From Kondoa malvinella (lineage: Eukaryota; Basidiomycota; Agaricostilbomycetes; Agaricostilbales; Kondoaceae), in assembly GCA_039545315.1 (NCBI GenBank), contig BCIM01000011.1:186001-250000 (forward strand): a DNA stretch of 64,000 bases, in the 5' to 3' direction. A model generated the notes under the pieces. The model had not been told where the DNA came from, searched no databases, and was given only the letters and a program-made list of their open reading frames with translations. Made by a program: the position numbers and the translations under genes. Positions 21,455 to 32,566 of the stretch are shown here, in pieces; within the stretch, counting starts at the first letter, position 1; every line of letters starts with the position of its first letter.

Positions 21455-22233
21455 TTACTTCTTGTCCTTCTTTGGTCCGCCCAAAGGTTGACCGATGTCT
21501 GCTCAAGACAAATTAGCATTGATTGTGACAAGACGAGACTGTTGCTTACCCTTTCCTCTCAGCTTAACGCCGAGCGCTCTTTCCATCTTTGCAAGAACCT
21601 ATCGGGCGGGTTTAAGACAAAGATCAACTACCATCCATATGATATGCATACCTGAGGCGATGGAACGGCTTTTCCATTCTCATAAGACTGAATGACGGTC
21701 GCTAGCTCGTTGATCTTCTGCCCGAGCTCTTTCTGCGTCATGGAAGGTTCTTTCGAAAGACGAGCTGTTGAAATGACTTTGCCCAATTCTCGGTCTACAG
21801 TTTCTGGTGGTGCGACCTCACTTGAATACAATGTCAGCTGTGCGTCATTGTAAGAAGTAGGGTAGTAAGCCTACTTTTCTCGATCGAGCTTTGCTATCCG
21901 CTGATGGTCTGCTGGTCCAGTGTTTTGTCTGCCTCCGGAATCTGTTCGAGCCAATACCAAATGAGCCTTGATGTATAATAGGCTTGATCTGGCATTGCTA
22001 CGAACCTTTCTTGCCTGTCGATACTTGTCCGCCCGTACTGCATCGGATGCCATCAGAACTTTGCGTCGCCCTCCATTGCAGGACTCACAGCTTTTCCTTT
22101 GCGGCCTCATTTGCAGTCAAGCTCTTGTTGCCTCCACGAGTACGAGAACCGATGACGGTCTACGTGGGTCAGTTGTTGCCTCTTTGACGCCTGTGACAGT
22201 GCTCACCTGAGAGTCCCATTCGACGTTAGACAT
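21455..22233 (-). CDS. MBF1: multiprotein-bridging factor 1 (transcriptional coactivator)
   Basis: MBF1 links sequence-specific activators to TBP and also acts in ribosome quality control. Exons read MSNVEWDSQ, TVIGSRTRGGNKSLTANEAA, then GGRQNTGPADHQRIAKLDRE, VAPPETVDRELGKVISTARL, then the Cro/C1-type helix-turn-helix MTQKELGQKINELATVIQSY with ENGKAVPSPQ, VLAKMERALGVKLRG, and a Lys-rich end GQPLGGPKKDKK. Domain order and small size (about 150 aa) match the family. Five introns, including one directly after the first nine codons. Confidence 0.94.
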
Positions 22234-22428
22234 GTTGCTATGTGTTGTACTAGTGTGTTGAAAGTGTTGAAGAGTTGCTTGAGCAGATGGCGGATTGAGG
22301 AGAAGCATCTCGAAACAATTCGATGACGGGTCGACTTGACTCGCCGACTTTGCATCGCCTATACCGTGTGTCTTGTCTCATATCCAGTCAAACGAGCCGC
22401 TACGCTATCGAGCTGTCAGCGGCGCGCA

Positions 22429-23627
22429 ATGAAGCCGTGGCAACGAGTGCTCTATGTCCAGCAGGACTATCCCGATAATCACATTGACGCTTCTTTCCTC
22501 TCTAACCTTAAAAAGAATGGTATCTCATGCATTAACAGTTACATTAGACTCTTGATTTGATTCCTTTCTTCTTGTTCCGCGATAGTCGGACTTCGGCTGT
22601 ATACGTACACCGAATTGGTCTATGGCACTCTCCCAGTGACGCAACATGTTTCGTCTATCTTGATCTTTGTCGCTGTCTTTGCGCGTCTGTATCAAAGTGA
22701 GCTCATCTTACCTAAAGCCGAACAAGCTGTAACGCTCTTGCTGGCAGATGAACTCTCGCCGGATCACTTGAATGGCCTCACGCTACTTTTATGCGCTTCA
22801 GGATGGACTGTATTGAACTTAGTATCGAACGATAGCAGACCAGGTTGGTTTCGTTTTTATTCAAATGCACAACTGGTTCTCAATGAATCTACCAGTCTCT
22901 CGGGCTCACGCGCTGTCGTCCATGCTCATCCTCGCTCTGACACTCTACCTACTGGCTCCGGTGCTCAAGACCTTGACGAAAGCTACTACAAGCGATTCCA
23001 TCTGGGCTTTATCGGCCCTCTTGCTTTTCGTTAATGCCTTGCTGGCAGATTATCTGCCTCCTGAGAAGGAAACGACACCTCAGTATGTCTTCTTCACATA
23101 GTCTCGGAGCGTGTTGATTGGGAGAGCAGTCTTTCGGCAACGCTTTCGCTCAATGCAGCTATTTCAGCATCCGTCGTCTTGGCTTCAAGACTGGAGGAGA
23201 ATGCTCAAGTGTTTGCTCTGCTCTTCTTCTCTGTCACTTGGTTCGCTCTTTTCCCTATTATAAGACCCCGGTTGCCTGTGAGATACTATGCTATCGCATT
23301 GTGAGAAATATTGAACTGCTCGCTTAGCGCATCGCTACGACCGTCATGCTGGTCGGAGCTTGCTTGACTCTATTCATGTCGCTTAATCGATCTACTTCTC
23401 TGCTACTGGGCCTACTACTCCTCTCGCTCACTTTTGGCGCACCCGCATTGATGCTATGGGCACAGCGATACAAAAAGTTCGTCTCAACCTTTGCTTGTGG
23501 TCACATAGCTGACTGCACTGCTTAGCGAGGTGAATTGCAGTAAGAGTACTGGAAAATCGTGCTAATGTCTTCCAACCAGGTTCGAGGGCCATGGGATGCT
23601 GCAACACCCATACTGGCGTCTCGCTAG
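22429..23627 (+). CDS. GPI2: GPI-GlcNAc transferase subunit C (Gpi2/PIG-C)
   Basis: ER membrane subunit of the enzyme that starts GPI-anchor synthesis by adding GlcNAc to phosphatidylinositol. The N-terminal signature KPWQRVLYVQQDYPDNHIDA, then SFLSNLKKN, is diagnostic. It is followed by multiple hydrophobic helices (TQHVSSILIFVAVFARLYQ, LSSMLILALTLYLLAPVLK, ALSALLLFVNALLADYLPP, VFALLFFSVTWFALFPIIR, LLLGLLLLSLTFGAPALML) and the typical end GPWDAATPILAS. At least six short introns. Start taken at the ATG just before KPWQRVL; an in-frame upstream ATG at 22336 would add 31 unconserved residues. Confidence 0.9.
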
Positions 23628-24002
23628 CCAAGCTTTCCGGTGCACCAATCAAGTGTCCAGCGCTCTATGCAAGCCGCAAAATGGTCATCTGCCCGCCTCA
23701 GGATCAGTGCAAACGGCTAAATCCCAATCCCGCTTGGACACCGGCCTCACGTCCAAGATCTTCTGTCAACAGTCCACGCGATGGCGATGTCTCGCGTACT
23801 TGACAGAGCGACTTCTCCTACGAGACGAACGAACATTCAATTTCCGACTTCTTCGGGTCATTCATCATTACCGGTCGAGCGAGTTTCGATACACATCTTG
23901 ATGATTCTGTCATGTGTTGCCCCAAGCCTTCGAACTACCGAAATGGCACATGCCTGATCCAGTCTTTGCCTTTCTTCACCGACCACGAACCGCTCGACCA
24001 AG
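23628..24002. other. intergenic stretch before the first tandem seven-helix gene
   Basis: No coding region supported. Open frames here are read-through of GPI2 or short shadows. It presumably carries the promoter of the seven-helix gene A. Confidence 0.4.
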
Positions 24003-25975
24003 ATGGATCAAGTCTTGCAAATCATTCAGTCCATCCCTGAAGGGCAAAACCCCTACACATATCTCGCGACGTTCATGCGTAACCACTTGCTGCCCAACAC
24101 AGGCAGAACTTTATCCATCAACCTGGTCATCTGCTCTGTGCTTCTTGTGATCGCATTATTCTTCGCTATCGTTCTGCTATGGGGCAAGATCAGGCTCGGC
24201 GAGACTTGGATCTGCAAGAGGAAAGATACGGCTTTGGGATTACTCTGGTTACCTAATAGTGGCTTTCTCTGGGCTGTGGTAGGTCTTTTAGCTTGCTCTG
24301 TCGATGCAATACTGAAGCGATAGTCACAGGTGTCAACTGTGTATCTGATCGTCATCCAGGCGGATCTGTGGATTGGCTACTTGGCGTAAGCATTGCATCT
24401 TTCTACAGTCTCATCTCTGACACTCTATTGTAATAGATTGGAGAAGCGCATGTCTGCTGTTCCAATGTCCTATATCTTTCCCTACAAAGTAAGCTTTCTT
24501 GACATAACGATGAGCCGATATCCATGCGAGTCTGCAGTGGATTCTTCTATTCGCCGCCATTTGGATCGAAACTCATGGATATGCTGCGTCGGCTTTTCTG
24601 GCTTCTTACCAGCGCAAAACAACGGTCGCGGGCTACAAAGCTGCTTTGGCTTTCAACATCTTTTTCGCTTTCGGGTATATCTTTGGATGTATGTTACCAG
24701 CATCACTTAGCTGGTTAATCTGACATCTTCTCTTTTTAAGTTGTGGCACCTTTGGTCAATGGCTTTACGGGTATGTGCTCGATAAATTTCCTCTGTGGGA
24801 ATCCTCACAACGCCAACAGGTCCTCACGAGTTTGCACTAGGCTGGCACGCAGGGCAAGACCTCTTGCGAGGCTTCGATGCTGCAGCTGCGTCATGGGACG
24901 GTGTCTCTGACCTTGTGATACAGCCTGTAAGTCTAGTGCTACACCGCAAAGATGATCGACGGACTCTCTTTAGATCTGGCTTACTCAATTTGAGACATTT
25001 TCTAAGCATTTCGCCGAGTATGCTCGATTGACTGAGATAGCCTATACCGGTGAGTACGCGAGCAACTGATCGACCCTGTGCTAATCGAGCCTCTTCAGTC
25101 CTGCTCGCGAATTTCCTCTATATAACTGTCTTCTACGTAAGCACGATCATTAAATTACGTGCATCGCTGACTTTCTACTGTAAACAGTTCATTGCGGCCT
25201 TCTTCTACAGTTCGTTCCCTTCCACTGGTCATTTGTCACGGGCTGACACTGCTTGTAGCGAAATGCTTGCGCAGTCAGATCAACCGGGATTTCGACCAGC
25301 TCTCTCGCGCATACTCTAAGGATCAGCAGAACTCCAAGTTGGATCATGTATCGGAGTTGAGGCTGACTTATAGGGTATGTAGAGGCTCTAACGATACAAG
25401 CTGGTGAGCTCATATGTTCGGTTCAGCTACTGCTAGCAAAGGCGGCTTGTTTGGCCTGTATGGCTGTATCATACGTTGGCCTTGTGATTGCACCGGTGTC
25501 GGACTTCGCAACATTCTTCACCGATCCTGGCCGCTATACAATCAGCGCGATGGGACAGTACTATCCTTGTAAGTCTGCCGCGTCTTCAGTAGCGATCTCA
25601 CTTGGCTAATGAAATGCTTGCTTCTGCTTCAGTCTGTGTTTTTGGTACTTTAATCCTTGCCTCGATGGCCGTAAGTTAACTCTAATCAGCTCAAGTCATC
25701 TCTAAGCTTGCAATCTTTAGTTCCGAGTTTGGCAAGATCGACTCAGAACCGCGACATCTCGAAGAAGCACAGCTGCCGACAGCGTCAGACTAGCGCTAGG
25801 TCTTCCTTTCTCGGTCATCGACCAGATCGCCGTAGCTTCAGAAACGGTGGTGACAATAGACCACGCTGATGGAAATGTGATCGGCATGTCGCCTCGGTTC
25901 AAGATGAAAGATCAATTCGCAAAGCAGTCGGATCTACATATGGATGCCAAAAGCATAGAAAGTCAGGAATTTTAA
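24003..25975 (+). CDS. seven-helix membrane protein of unknown family, tandem copy A
   Basis: Starts MDQVLQIIQSIPEGQNPYTY. Hydrophobic helices in order: SINLVICSVLLVIALFFAIV; VYLIVIQADLWIGYLA; WILLFAAIWIETHGYAASAF; LAFNIFFAFGYIFGFVAPLV; one near VLLANFLYITVFY to FIAAFFYSSF; LLLAKAACLACMAVSYVGLV; and one around FCVFGTLILASMAFRVW. The cytosolic-looking tail has ALGLPFSVIDQIAVASETVV and ends SIESQEF. Conserved with copies B and C: SIPxGxNPYTYL near the N-terminus, KRKxT-x5-WLPNSG after helix 1, YLxVxQxDxW, ExHGYAASxFL, TYxLLLAKAxC, ALGLP[FY]S. About nine introns. No STE3, STE2 or PTH11 signature. A receptor or transporter role is possible but unproven. Confidence 0.75.
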
Positions 25976-26078
25976 CAGGAAAAGGAGGGGGATCGCCTGT
26001 GCTGTTTTGTGTAAATAGCAATGGAAATTGTGTCATGGCAATTGGTATCTAATTGTGCAAGCGTCTATGCAGTGAAAT

Positions 26079-27955
26079 CTATGTTGGTGAACTAATCGCT
26101 TCATCTTCTAGCTCTAGCTCTTCGTATTCGGGTAACACCTCAGGATCAGGCATCAACAGAAAGATGGTCGACATGATCACTAGACAGCCAATCATATATA
26201 AAGGCAGAGACTGAAGACCGAATGCGTCCGAGAGCAGGCCAAAGGCATACGGCATGATTGCTGCGCCAATGAACCCGAATCTGCGATACGAATTGAGCAG
26301 TGATAAGGCGAAAGAAGAGAAGTAAGCTTACGCTATCGTCGAGCCGATCAATGTACTGTGCATGTACTTGGGTGCATCAGCTGTGACTGTCGATATGATA
26401 TGAGGCGTTATAGGACCCTGTTGATCTCTTTAGTGATGCTGAACGCGAAACAAATCTTCTCACCCAAAAGTATCCCGAGAGGAATATTGCCAGACCGCTG
26501 ATGTAGATGTTTGAAATTGACCACAGCATGATCATGGGCAAAAGGATACAGCAACTTTGTACCCATAGAACGTTCTGTCGTCTAGAAATGTACTCGTGCC
26601 AATGAGGAAATCTTGAGTCTAGCTTGCTCTTGAGAACAGCTGGCAGAAGTCGTAATATTGGATCTTCAACAAAGGAGGGAAGAATTCGAGCAGTCGCAAT
26701 ACCAGCGGAGCTGTTCAATGATGAGCTCTAGTTGATGTAGATGCCCGGAAGCTACTGACATGCCAGAAGAGACGAAGCGAGCTATCGCTGGATCAACTTC
26801 TTTCACCAACAACAAGTAATCCGGCAGCCAATCGAAAAACAGGAATGTAAAGGCAAACTAAGGACAACCTCAGGTCAGCACTAGCAATGAGTAAGGATGA
26901 CGCACAGCCCAAAACATCGTCGCCAAGCATATTCGCGCTGCTCGACTGCGCAAGACCAACATGCTTCTTTCACTCGCAGTAGCAATCTCTTCATCTATAA
27001 ACAACGTGGTCAATGCTGCGCAGGATGGACAAGCTAGACGAACCTTCTTCCTTGCCAGTCTCTTGCAGACTTGCGATTGTCCATCGACCACAAATGATCA
27101 ACGGCAGCGTCCCTGCTGCTACTGCGACATAATAATACTATGATTGAGTCAACTTGACGTTTGCGGTAAGAGTCTGAGGGTCTACGTACATTCCACGGCA
27201 CATCTAGGGCAACCAGAAGACCAGTACTAACAGGAGGGTCAGAGCATAATCGGCAAAATGTAGAGTAATGATGCACATCAACGGTGCGCTGAGACATCCA
27301 ACATCTGCAACAATCTGAGAACCTTGTGCTCTGCAGCACTGACTAGATAGCGTACGAATGATACCCCAGAACACAGAGAGCATACGAGGAGAAGTAGCAA
27401 GCTGGCCAGTCAAGGACGACACCAGCGTTTCAGTCAATCCACAGCCAACAGTCAGACCGAAAGTCGCTATCCAGACGAGCAGAAAAGGTGGTATCAAGCT
27501 CAGTAAGAGAGCGCCGGTCATCCAAAAAGCGCTACTGAGCAGCTGAGTGCCGCGAACGCTGAAAGCTTGTATGGCATATGATACCCCAATAGAACCAAGA
27601 AGGAAACCGATGGCATGAGGTAGTACTTGGGTAGTCGAGTACATGAGCCATAGTCACTTCGTAAAGACAAGCTAGCTCACCTAGACGAGCTACTTGATGT
27701 GTGTCCAGCTGGCTAGATGCGGCGTCAGAGATCTTTCCACTCGCAAGCAATAGACTCACTAGGCAGTCTGTAGCGCTGGGATGTTGGGCCCAAGGCTGTT
27801 CTCGACCAGGCCGACATACCACTGCAAGACAGCAATCAGGCCTTTGCCAGTACCGCTGGAATGGAACTCGCCATGCAGCAGGACAAGAAGAGTAACAAGT
27901 ATCTGTTGTTGCCCTGCCCTAGGCCTTGCTTTTCCGTATCCATCTGTTCAGGCAT
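26079..27955 (-). CDS. major facilitator superfamily transporter (BSC6/fucose-permease-like)
   Basis: About twelve hydrophobic segments over about ten exons. The first helix region YLLLFLSCCMASS continues, after splicing, into an amphipathic run with YVGLVENSLGPNIPALQ, which resembles the N-terminal D/N-x2-LGP motif of the BSC6/fucose-permease group. Later pieces are TQVLPHAIGFLLGSIGVSYA, FWMTGALLLSLIPPFLLVWI, FAFTFLFFDWLPDYLLLVKE, VLWVQSCCILLPMIMLW, FGFIGAAIMPYAFGLLSDAF and MIGCLVIMSTIFLLMPDPE, then an acidic tail. Substrate unknown. It lies on the opposite strand between seven-helix copies A (convergent, 103 bp) and B (divergent). Several exon borders, notably the first, are provisional. 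Confidence 0.75.
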
Positions 27956-28513
27956 TCGCGAAAGCTGTGTTGTTTGGCGATTGACGACCAGGTCTTCTCC
28001 CCAGAACTGAAGCACTGTGTATTGCACGCCAAAGGAGTATTCTGCTTGCGGAGGCGCTTTGTGTCAACTCTGCATCCTCTGGGAGAAGACAACAAGAAAC
28101 AAATTGCATGACCCTGTCACCGAACCTGCTGACTCCGTCTTGTCTCGCTACAGTTGGCGCTCCCCTGCCTTCGGCTAGTCAATAGAATTCAACACTACGT
28201 ATTGTCATACAACAGATGCTGGGCGACAGCGTAGCTAGCCAAAGTCCTCTGCTTTGCTGTTGCGTCTGGCCTGATCAAGCGCGTACTTTGTGTCTTTCCC
28301 GCATGCCGTCTAGCTCCATAGCTGGCCGCAATGGCACCACTAGTGTGCGAAGATTAAGGTTCCGACGAATGAAGTGCTCTTCCTGCACCCTCGGATTGCG
28401 TGTTCTTGTAATTTCTGTCTTCTGTCAAAGCCCCGGGGCGGCAGATAGACCGCTAGTCTGCTTGCTCGAGGGTGCCTTCCCAATTGCATTGGCTCTCCAA
28501 CCACCAGAGAGCC
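27956..28513. other. 558-bp divergent space between MFS transporter and seven-helix copy B
   Basis: Presumed promoter region for both genes. No coding region is supported. Confidence 0.45.
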
Positions 28514-30318
28514 ATGGATGCCGCTTTAGAATTGATCGCTTCTATCCCTCGCTCGGCCAATCCTTACCGTTTCCTTGCAGACTACCTACGAACAGCTTTG
28601 GTCCCAGCAACAGGAATTGCCTTTTCCGCTGCTCTAATCTGCTGCTCTGTACTGCAAGCCTTGGCTTTGTTGCTGGCGCTGTTCATTCTCTGGTGCAAAG
28701 TCCGAAATGGTGATGCTTGGGTGTTCAAGAGGAAAGAGACTACACAAGGCACTCTATGGCTACCAAACAGCGGCTACCTTTTCACCATCGTGAGCTGACT
28801 TACGACCATGCTGCGCTTTCACTGAACAGGCATCTAGTTCTCAATTTTCTACCTTCTGGTTGCGCAGGTCGACGTATGGTCAGCGCATCAGACGTGAGTG
28901 CTTTCACGTATAATAAGCCTTGCTGATCATGATGACCAGGGCGAGGCATAAGGACGCGGCAACAATGTTGGCGAATTACATCTTTGGGTTCAAGATCCTC
29001 GCTTTATTTGCTGCGCTTTGGTCAGAGACCCATGGCTACGCGGCTTCCTCCTTCCTTTTCATCTATGAGCGGAAGACCAAGGGCTCAAGGGTAGCTGGTG
29101 CTCGGCTATTCAACGCATTCTTCGTATTTGGATACTTGTACGGCTGTAAGTATTTGCGATAAAGCATGCATATAGTTCTGATCATCTACTGTAGTCGTTC
29201 CACCTCTGGTCATCTCTATCGTTGGTACGTCCCCTGGTAGCTGTTTCGGAGACTTTTCCTAACATGCTGTATCAGCGCCATACCAGTTTGAGAAAGCGTT
29301 TGACGCTGCCGGTCCACTACTTGAAAGCTTGGACGCAGCGGCGATACGTTGGACTGTTGGTGATAGCATCCAGATCCAGCCTGTTAGTCCTTTCCTTTTT
29401 CTTTCTTGTCGACGGGACGCTGAAGTGGAAGACAGCAATGGCTTGGTTTATTCGAGAGCTTCTATTCGCATCTCATGGAGAACCTACGCCTCATGCAAAT
29501 CTGCTACCAGGTCTACCTCGGCAATTTCCTGTTCGTAACACTTGCATATGTTAGTTTTCCCTTGCATAGGCATCCGTCTGTAGCTCATATGCGTCTAGTT
29601 CATTTCTGCCTTCTTCTATAGTAAGCTGGCTCATCTGATTTATACGCATTTTCCTTATCTATATGCCTTTTAGCCAAATGTTTGAAAAAGCAAATCAACA
29701 AAGATTTTAAGCAACTCAGTCACGCATACAAGCAGGATGCAGAGTCGCGGACTGGCCATGTGTCTGAATTGAGGACCATCTATAAGGTTAGACACTTTGT
29801 TCGGAGACAATTAAGCTAATTTCTACTGCACTCAGCTACTTCTGGCTAAAGCGGTCTGCACGGGCACTATGGCTACTGCGCTACTTGGGCTCATCGTTGC
29901 GCCAGTCGTGAGTCAGATATCTTATGCTCATACGCCAGAACAGACTTTGACGAAGCGACGACAGTCCGATTTCGAAGCCCTCTACGAGAATTTGACACTC
30001 TACTCTATCGAATATGCTGGACAGTTCGTCCCGTTCGCAACCATGGGTACGGCTTGTCTCGCTCTCATGGCCTATCGCGCTTGGAAAGATCAGATAGGCA
30101 ATGCCTCGTCGCGCAAGTCGGCTCGTCAAGATCCGCTTCGTCAAGCTCTAGGTCTACCTTACTCTGTACTCGACGAGATCGTTGTGCAAACCGAGACTCT
30201 TGTGACGGTCGACGTTGCGAGAGATGACATGGAACTCGATATGAAGTCAAGCTACAAGCTGCAAAGGGTGCAATCGGACAACAAGAGCTTTGATAGCCTC
30301 GAAAGAGTCGAAGTATAA
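28514..30318 (+). CDS. seven-helix membrane protein of unknown family, tandem copy B
   Basis: Starts MDAALELIASIPRSANPYRF. Helix 1 is FSAALICCSVLQALALLLAL, followed by the family motif KRKETTQGTLWLPNSGY. Helix 2 is SIFYLLVAQVDVWSAHQT after a splice, helix 3 ILALFAALWSETHGYAASSF, helix 4 LFNAFFVFGYLYGFVPPLV. The later part shares LRTIYKLLLAKAVCTGTMAT, QFVPFATMGTACLALMAY and ALGLPYSVLDEIVVQTETLV with copies A and C. Ends SLERVEV. It is clearly closer to copy C than to A at the N-terminus (ATGxAFSA, CSVLQAxALL). About nine introns. The exons around helix 5 (29390-29720) are poorly resolved. Function unknown. Confidence 0.75.
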
Positions 30319-30647
30319 GGTGCTGAAAGGTGTAGATAGCTTGTAGCAAGTTTTGGGTTCCTGGCAATTGTTGTTTCATAGAGTCGTTAATCAGCTTGTA
30401 CTGCATCTGCCAACTTGCTGCTGTTTGCAACTCGCCTCGCGGCGCTCTTATGGCGGCCTGAAATACAGGACCGGCTCTCCTTATCGCCAGACTTCATCCG
30501 CCAAATTTAATGAACTTCCTCCAAATTCTTGCCAATCCATCTCTCACATACTGAAGGCGGTCGGCCTTGATCGGCGTCTGCTTGGTTCTCGGCCTCTCGC
30601 ATGGCACGCGTTCTCTTCCTCTTCCTCTGCCTCTGTGACATTAGAGC

Positions 30648-32464
30648 ATGGACATTTTTTCAATTCTCAGCTCCATCCCGCGCGGAAGCAACCCATACAC
30701 CTACCTGCACGCATACCTCTTGACCTCTGTCGTACCAGCAACGGGAACTGCCTTCTCTGCCAATTTGATCATCTGCTCCGTGCTACAAGCTGTAGCGCTA
30801 TTGTTCGCACTGGCGCTCTTGAGGATCAAAACCCGCAACGGCGAGACCTGGCTGGTCAAGAGGAAGAAAACCAATCATGGAGTGCTATTGTTGCCCAACA
30901 GCGGTCTTCTCTTCCTTGTCGTATGCTCCGAGGTGTTATTCTTCGATTCTGGCTCAACCAAGTCTCCCAATAGTTTGCCGTTATCTACTTGGCGGTCGCT
31001 CAGATCGACGTATGGTCGCAGTGTCTTTCGTAAGGTCGCGCATTGGACAAAAGACAGGCATTAATTCCCTATTGGCAGAGCTCAGCATGGCGAAGCCGCT
31101 GTTCTCTTGTCTACATACATTCCGTGCTATAAGGTAGCCCTATCCTCAGTAGCGACGGAACAAACGCTGATTAGCTTGTATTAAGGTCCTAGCATTATTT
31201 GCTGCTTTATGGTCCGAAACCTTTGGTTACGAAGCATCCGCTTTTCTGTTCAAGTACGAACGAGATGAGAGAATGTCCGGACGGGCTACCGCTCGTTTCT
31301 TCAACGCTTTCTTTCTCTTTGGCTATGTATGGGCTTGTAGGTTCAGTGTACATCTATTTGTCGCTCAAGGTCATACTGTTCTGTAGTCGTGCCTACTCTG
31401 GTTCTCGGCATTCAAGGTAACTGAATTCTTCGGCTATTATATGAATGCACTAATGCTGCCTCATGTAGCACCAATAGAGTATCACAAGGGATGGATAGCC
31501 GCCAAAGGCTTGCTCGTGAGCTTGGAAGAGGCCTCTGAAAACTGTATGTTATCGTCCAGGGTCATAGCAAAGAGCTAAACTGTCGTTCAGTCTTGGCTGG
31601 GTCAATTCGACCGCTTTTACAATCATCTTATGGAGCATCTACATCTCTTGGAAATCACCTATCAGCTCTACTTGGCGCTTTTCCTCCTGATTACTAGCCT
31701 ATACGTGAGCTTGAGTTCGCTTCTCTGCAGTGTAGTGCTGATGTACAAGCGCAGTTCGCTGCAGCTTTCCTCTACGGTAAGTTTTCCGACGGTCAGCCGA
31801 CGCTCATCTAATAATGCTTCTGCTACTAGTACGATGCCTCAAACAACAGATCAGCAGAGATTTCGTGACACTAAACCGTGCGCACTTCAAGGGCCAAGAC
31901 ACCAGATCAGAGCAGACTGCAGCTTTGCGGCTGACCTACAAGGTGAGTTGTTGATGATTGCTCGAATTGCTATATCTCAACGCTGTGATAGCTATTGTTG
32001 GCTAAAGCTGCCTGCATCGGTGCTATGGCAATCATGCTGGTAGCTTTCGTAATGGCACCCGTGGTTCGTACAGTTTGCAGCTCATAATCCGCTTTTGGCT
32101 CATTCGATTGCTGTAGACCAATTATCACGCTTTCTACGAAAGCGTCAGGCTCTACAGCATCATCGTAGCTGGGCAATTCTACCCTTTCTCTTGTTTTGGA
32201 CTGGCCATCCTCGCGCTTCAAGCCTATGGTGTCTGGAAGAATCCAGCAATGGAAAACAGCCGGCATGGTGTTCGACAAGCTTTAGGTCTACCCTTCTCGC
32301 TAGTAGATCAGATTAGCATTTCGACTGAAACGGCTGTCGCTATCGATCAAGGAGCTGAAGAAGACGATATTGCTCTCAAGCCAACGGTTTACAAGATCAG
32401 AGAAGCTTTCCCCAAGCAGGAGGACGAAAAGAGCATTCAGAGTATCGAGGTTGTTCAGTATTGA
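30648..32464 (+). CDS. seven-helix membrane protein of unknown family, tandem copy C
   Basis: Starts MDIFSILSSIPRGSNPYTYL. Helix 1 is FSANLIICSVLQAVALLFAL, then KRKKTNHGVLLLPNSG. Helix 2 is FAVIYLAVAQIDVWSQ, helix 3 VLALFAALWSETFGYEASAF, helix 4 FFNAFFLFGYVWAFVPTLV. The second half has ALRLTYKLLLAKAACIGAMA, YSIIVAGQFYPFSCFGLAIL and ALGLPFSLVDQISISTETAV, and ends SIEVVQY. Only 329 bp separate it from copy B and 102 bp from the RPN14-like gene downstream. About nine introns of 45-60 nt at positions that appear to match those of A and B (after PNSG, after the DVW motif, after LAKA), as expected from tandem duplication. Function unknown. Confidence 0.75.
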
Positions 32465-32566
32465 TGGGCTGTAAGGTGATGGGGTTCTAGGTGTTGTACT
32501 ATTATCAAGGAATCCGAGTCGGAGGGTCTTTTACGTTCATACCACGACATTCACTGCGAGTCCAGC

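Noticed and set aside
24003..32464. Seven-helix array as mating pheromone receptors (STE3 type)
   Set aside because: Helix count fits, but no STE3 residues are recognisable, no short CAAX-type pheromone gene was seen nearby, and tail motifs (ALGLP[FY]S) are unfamiliar.
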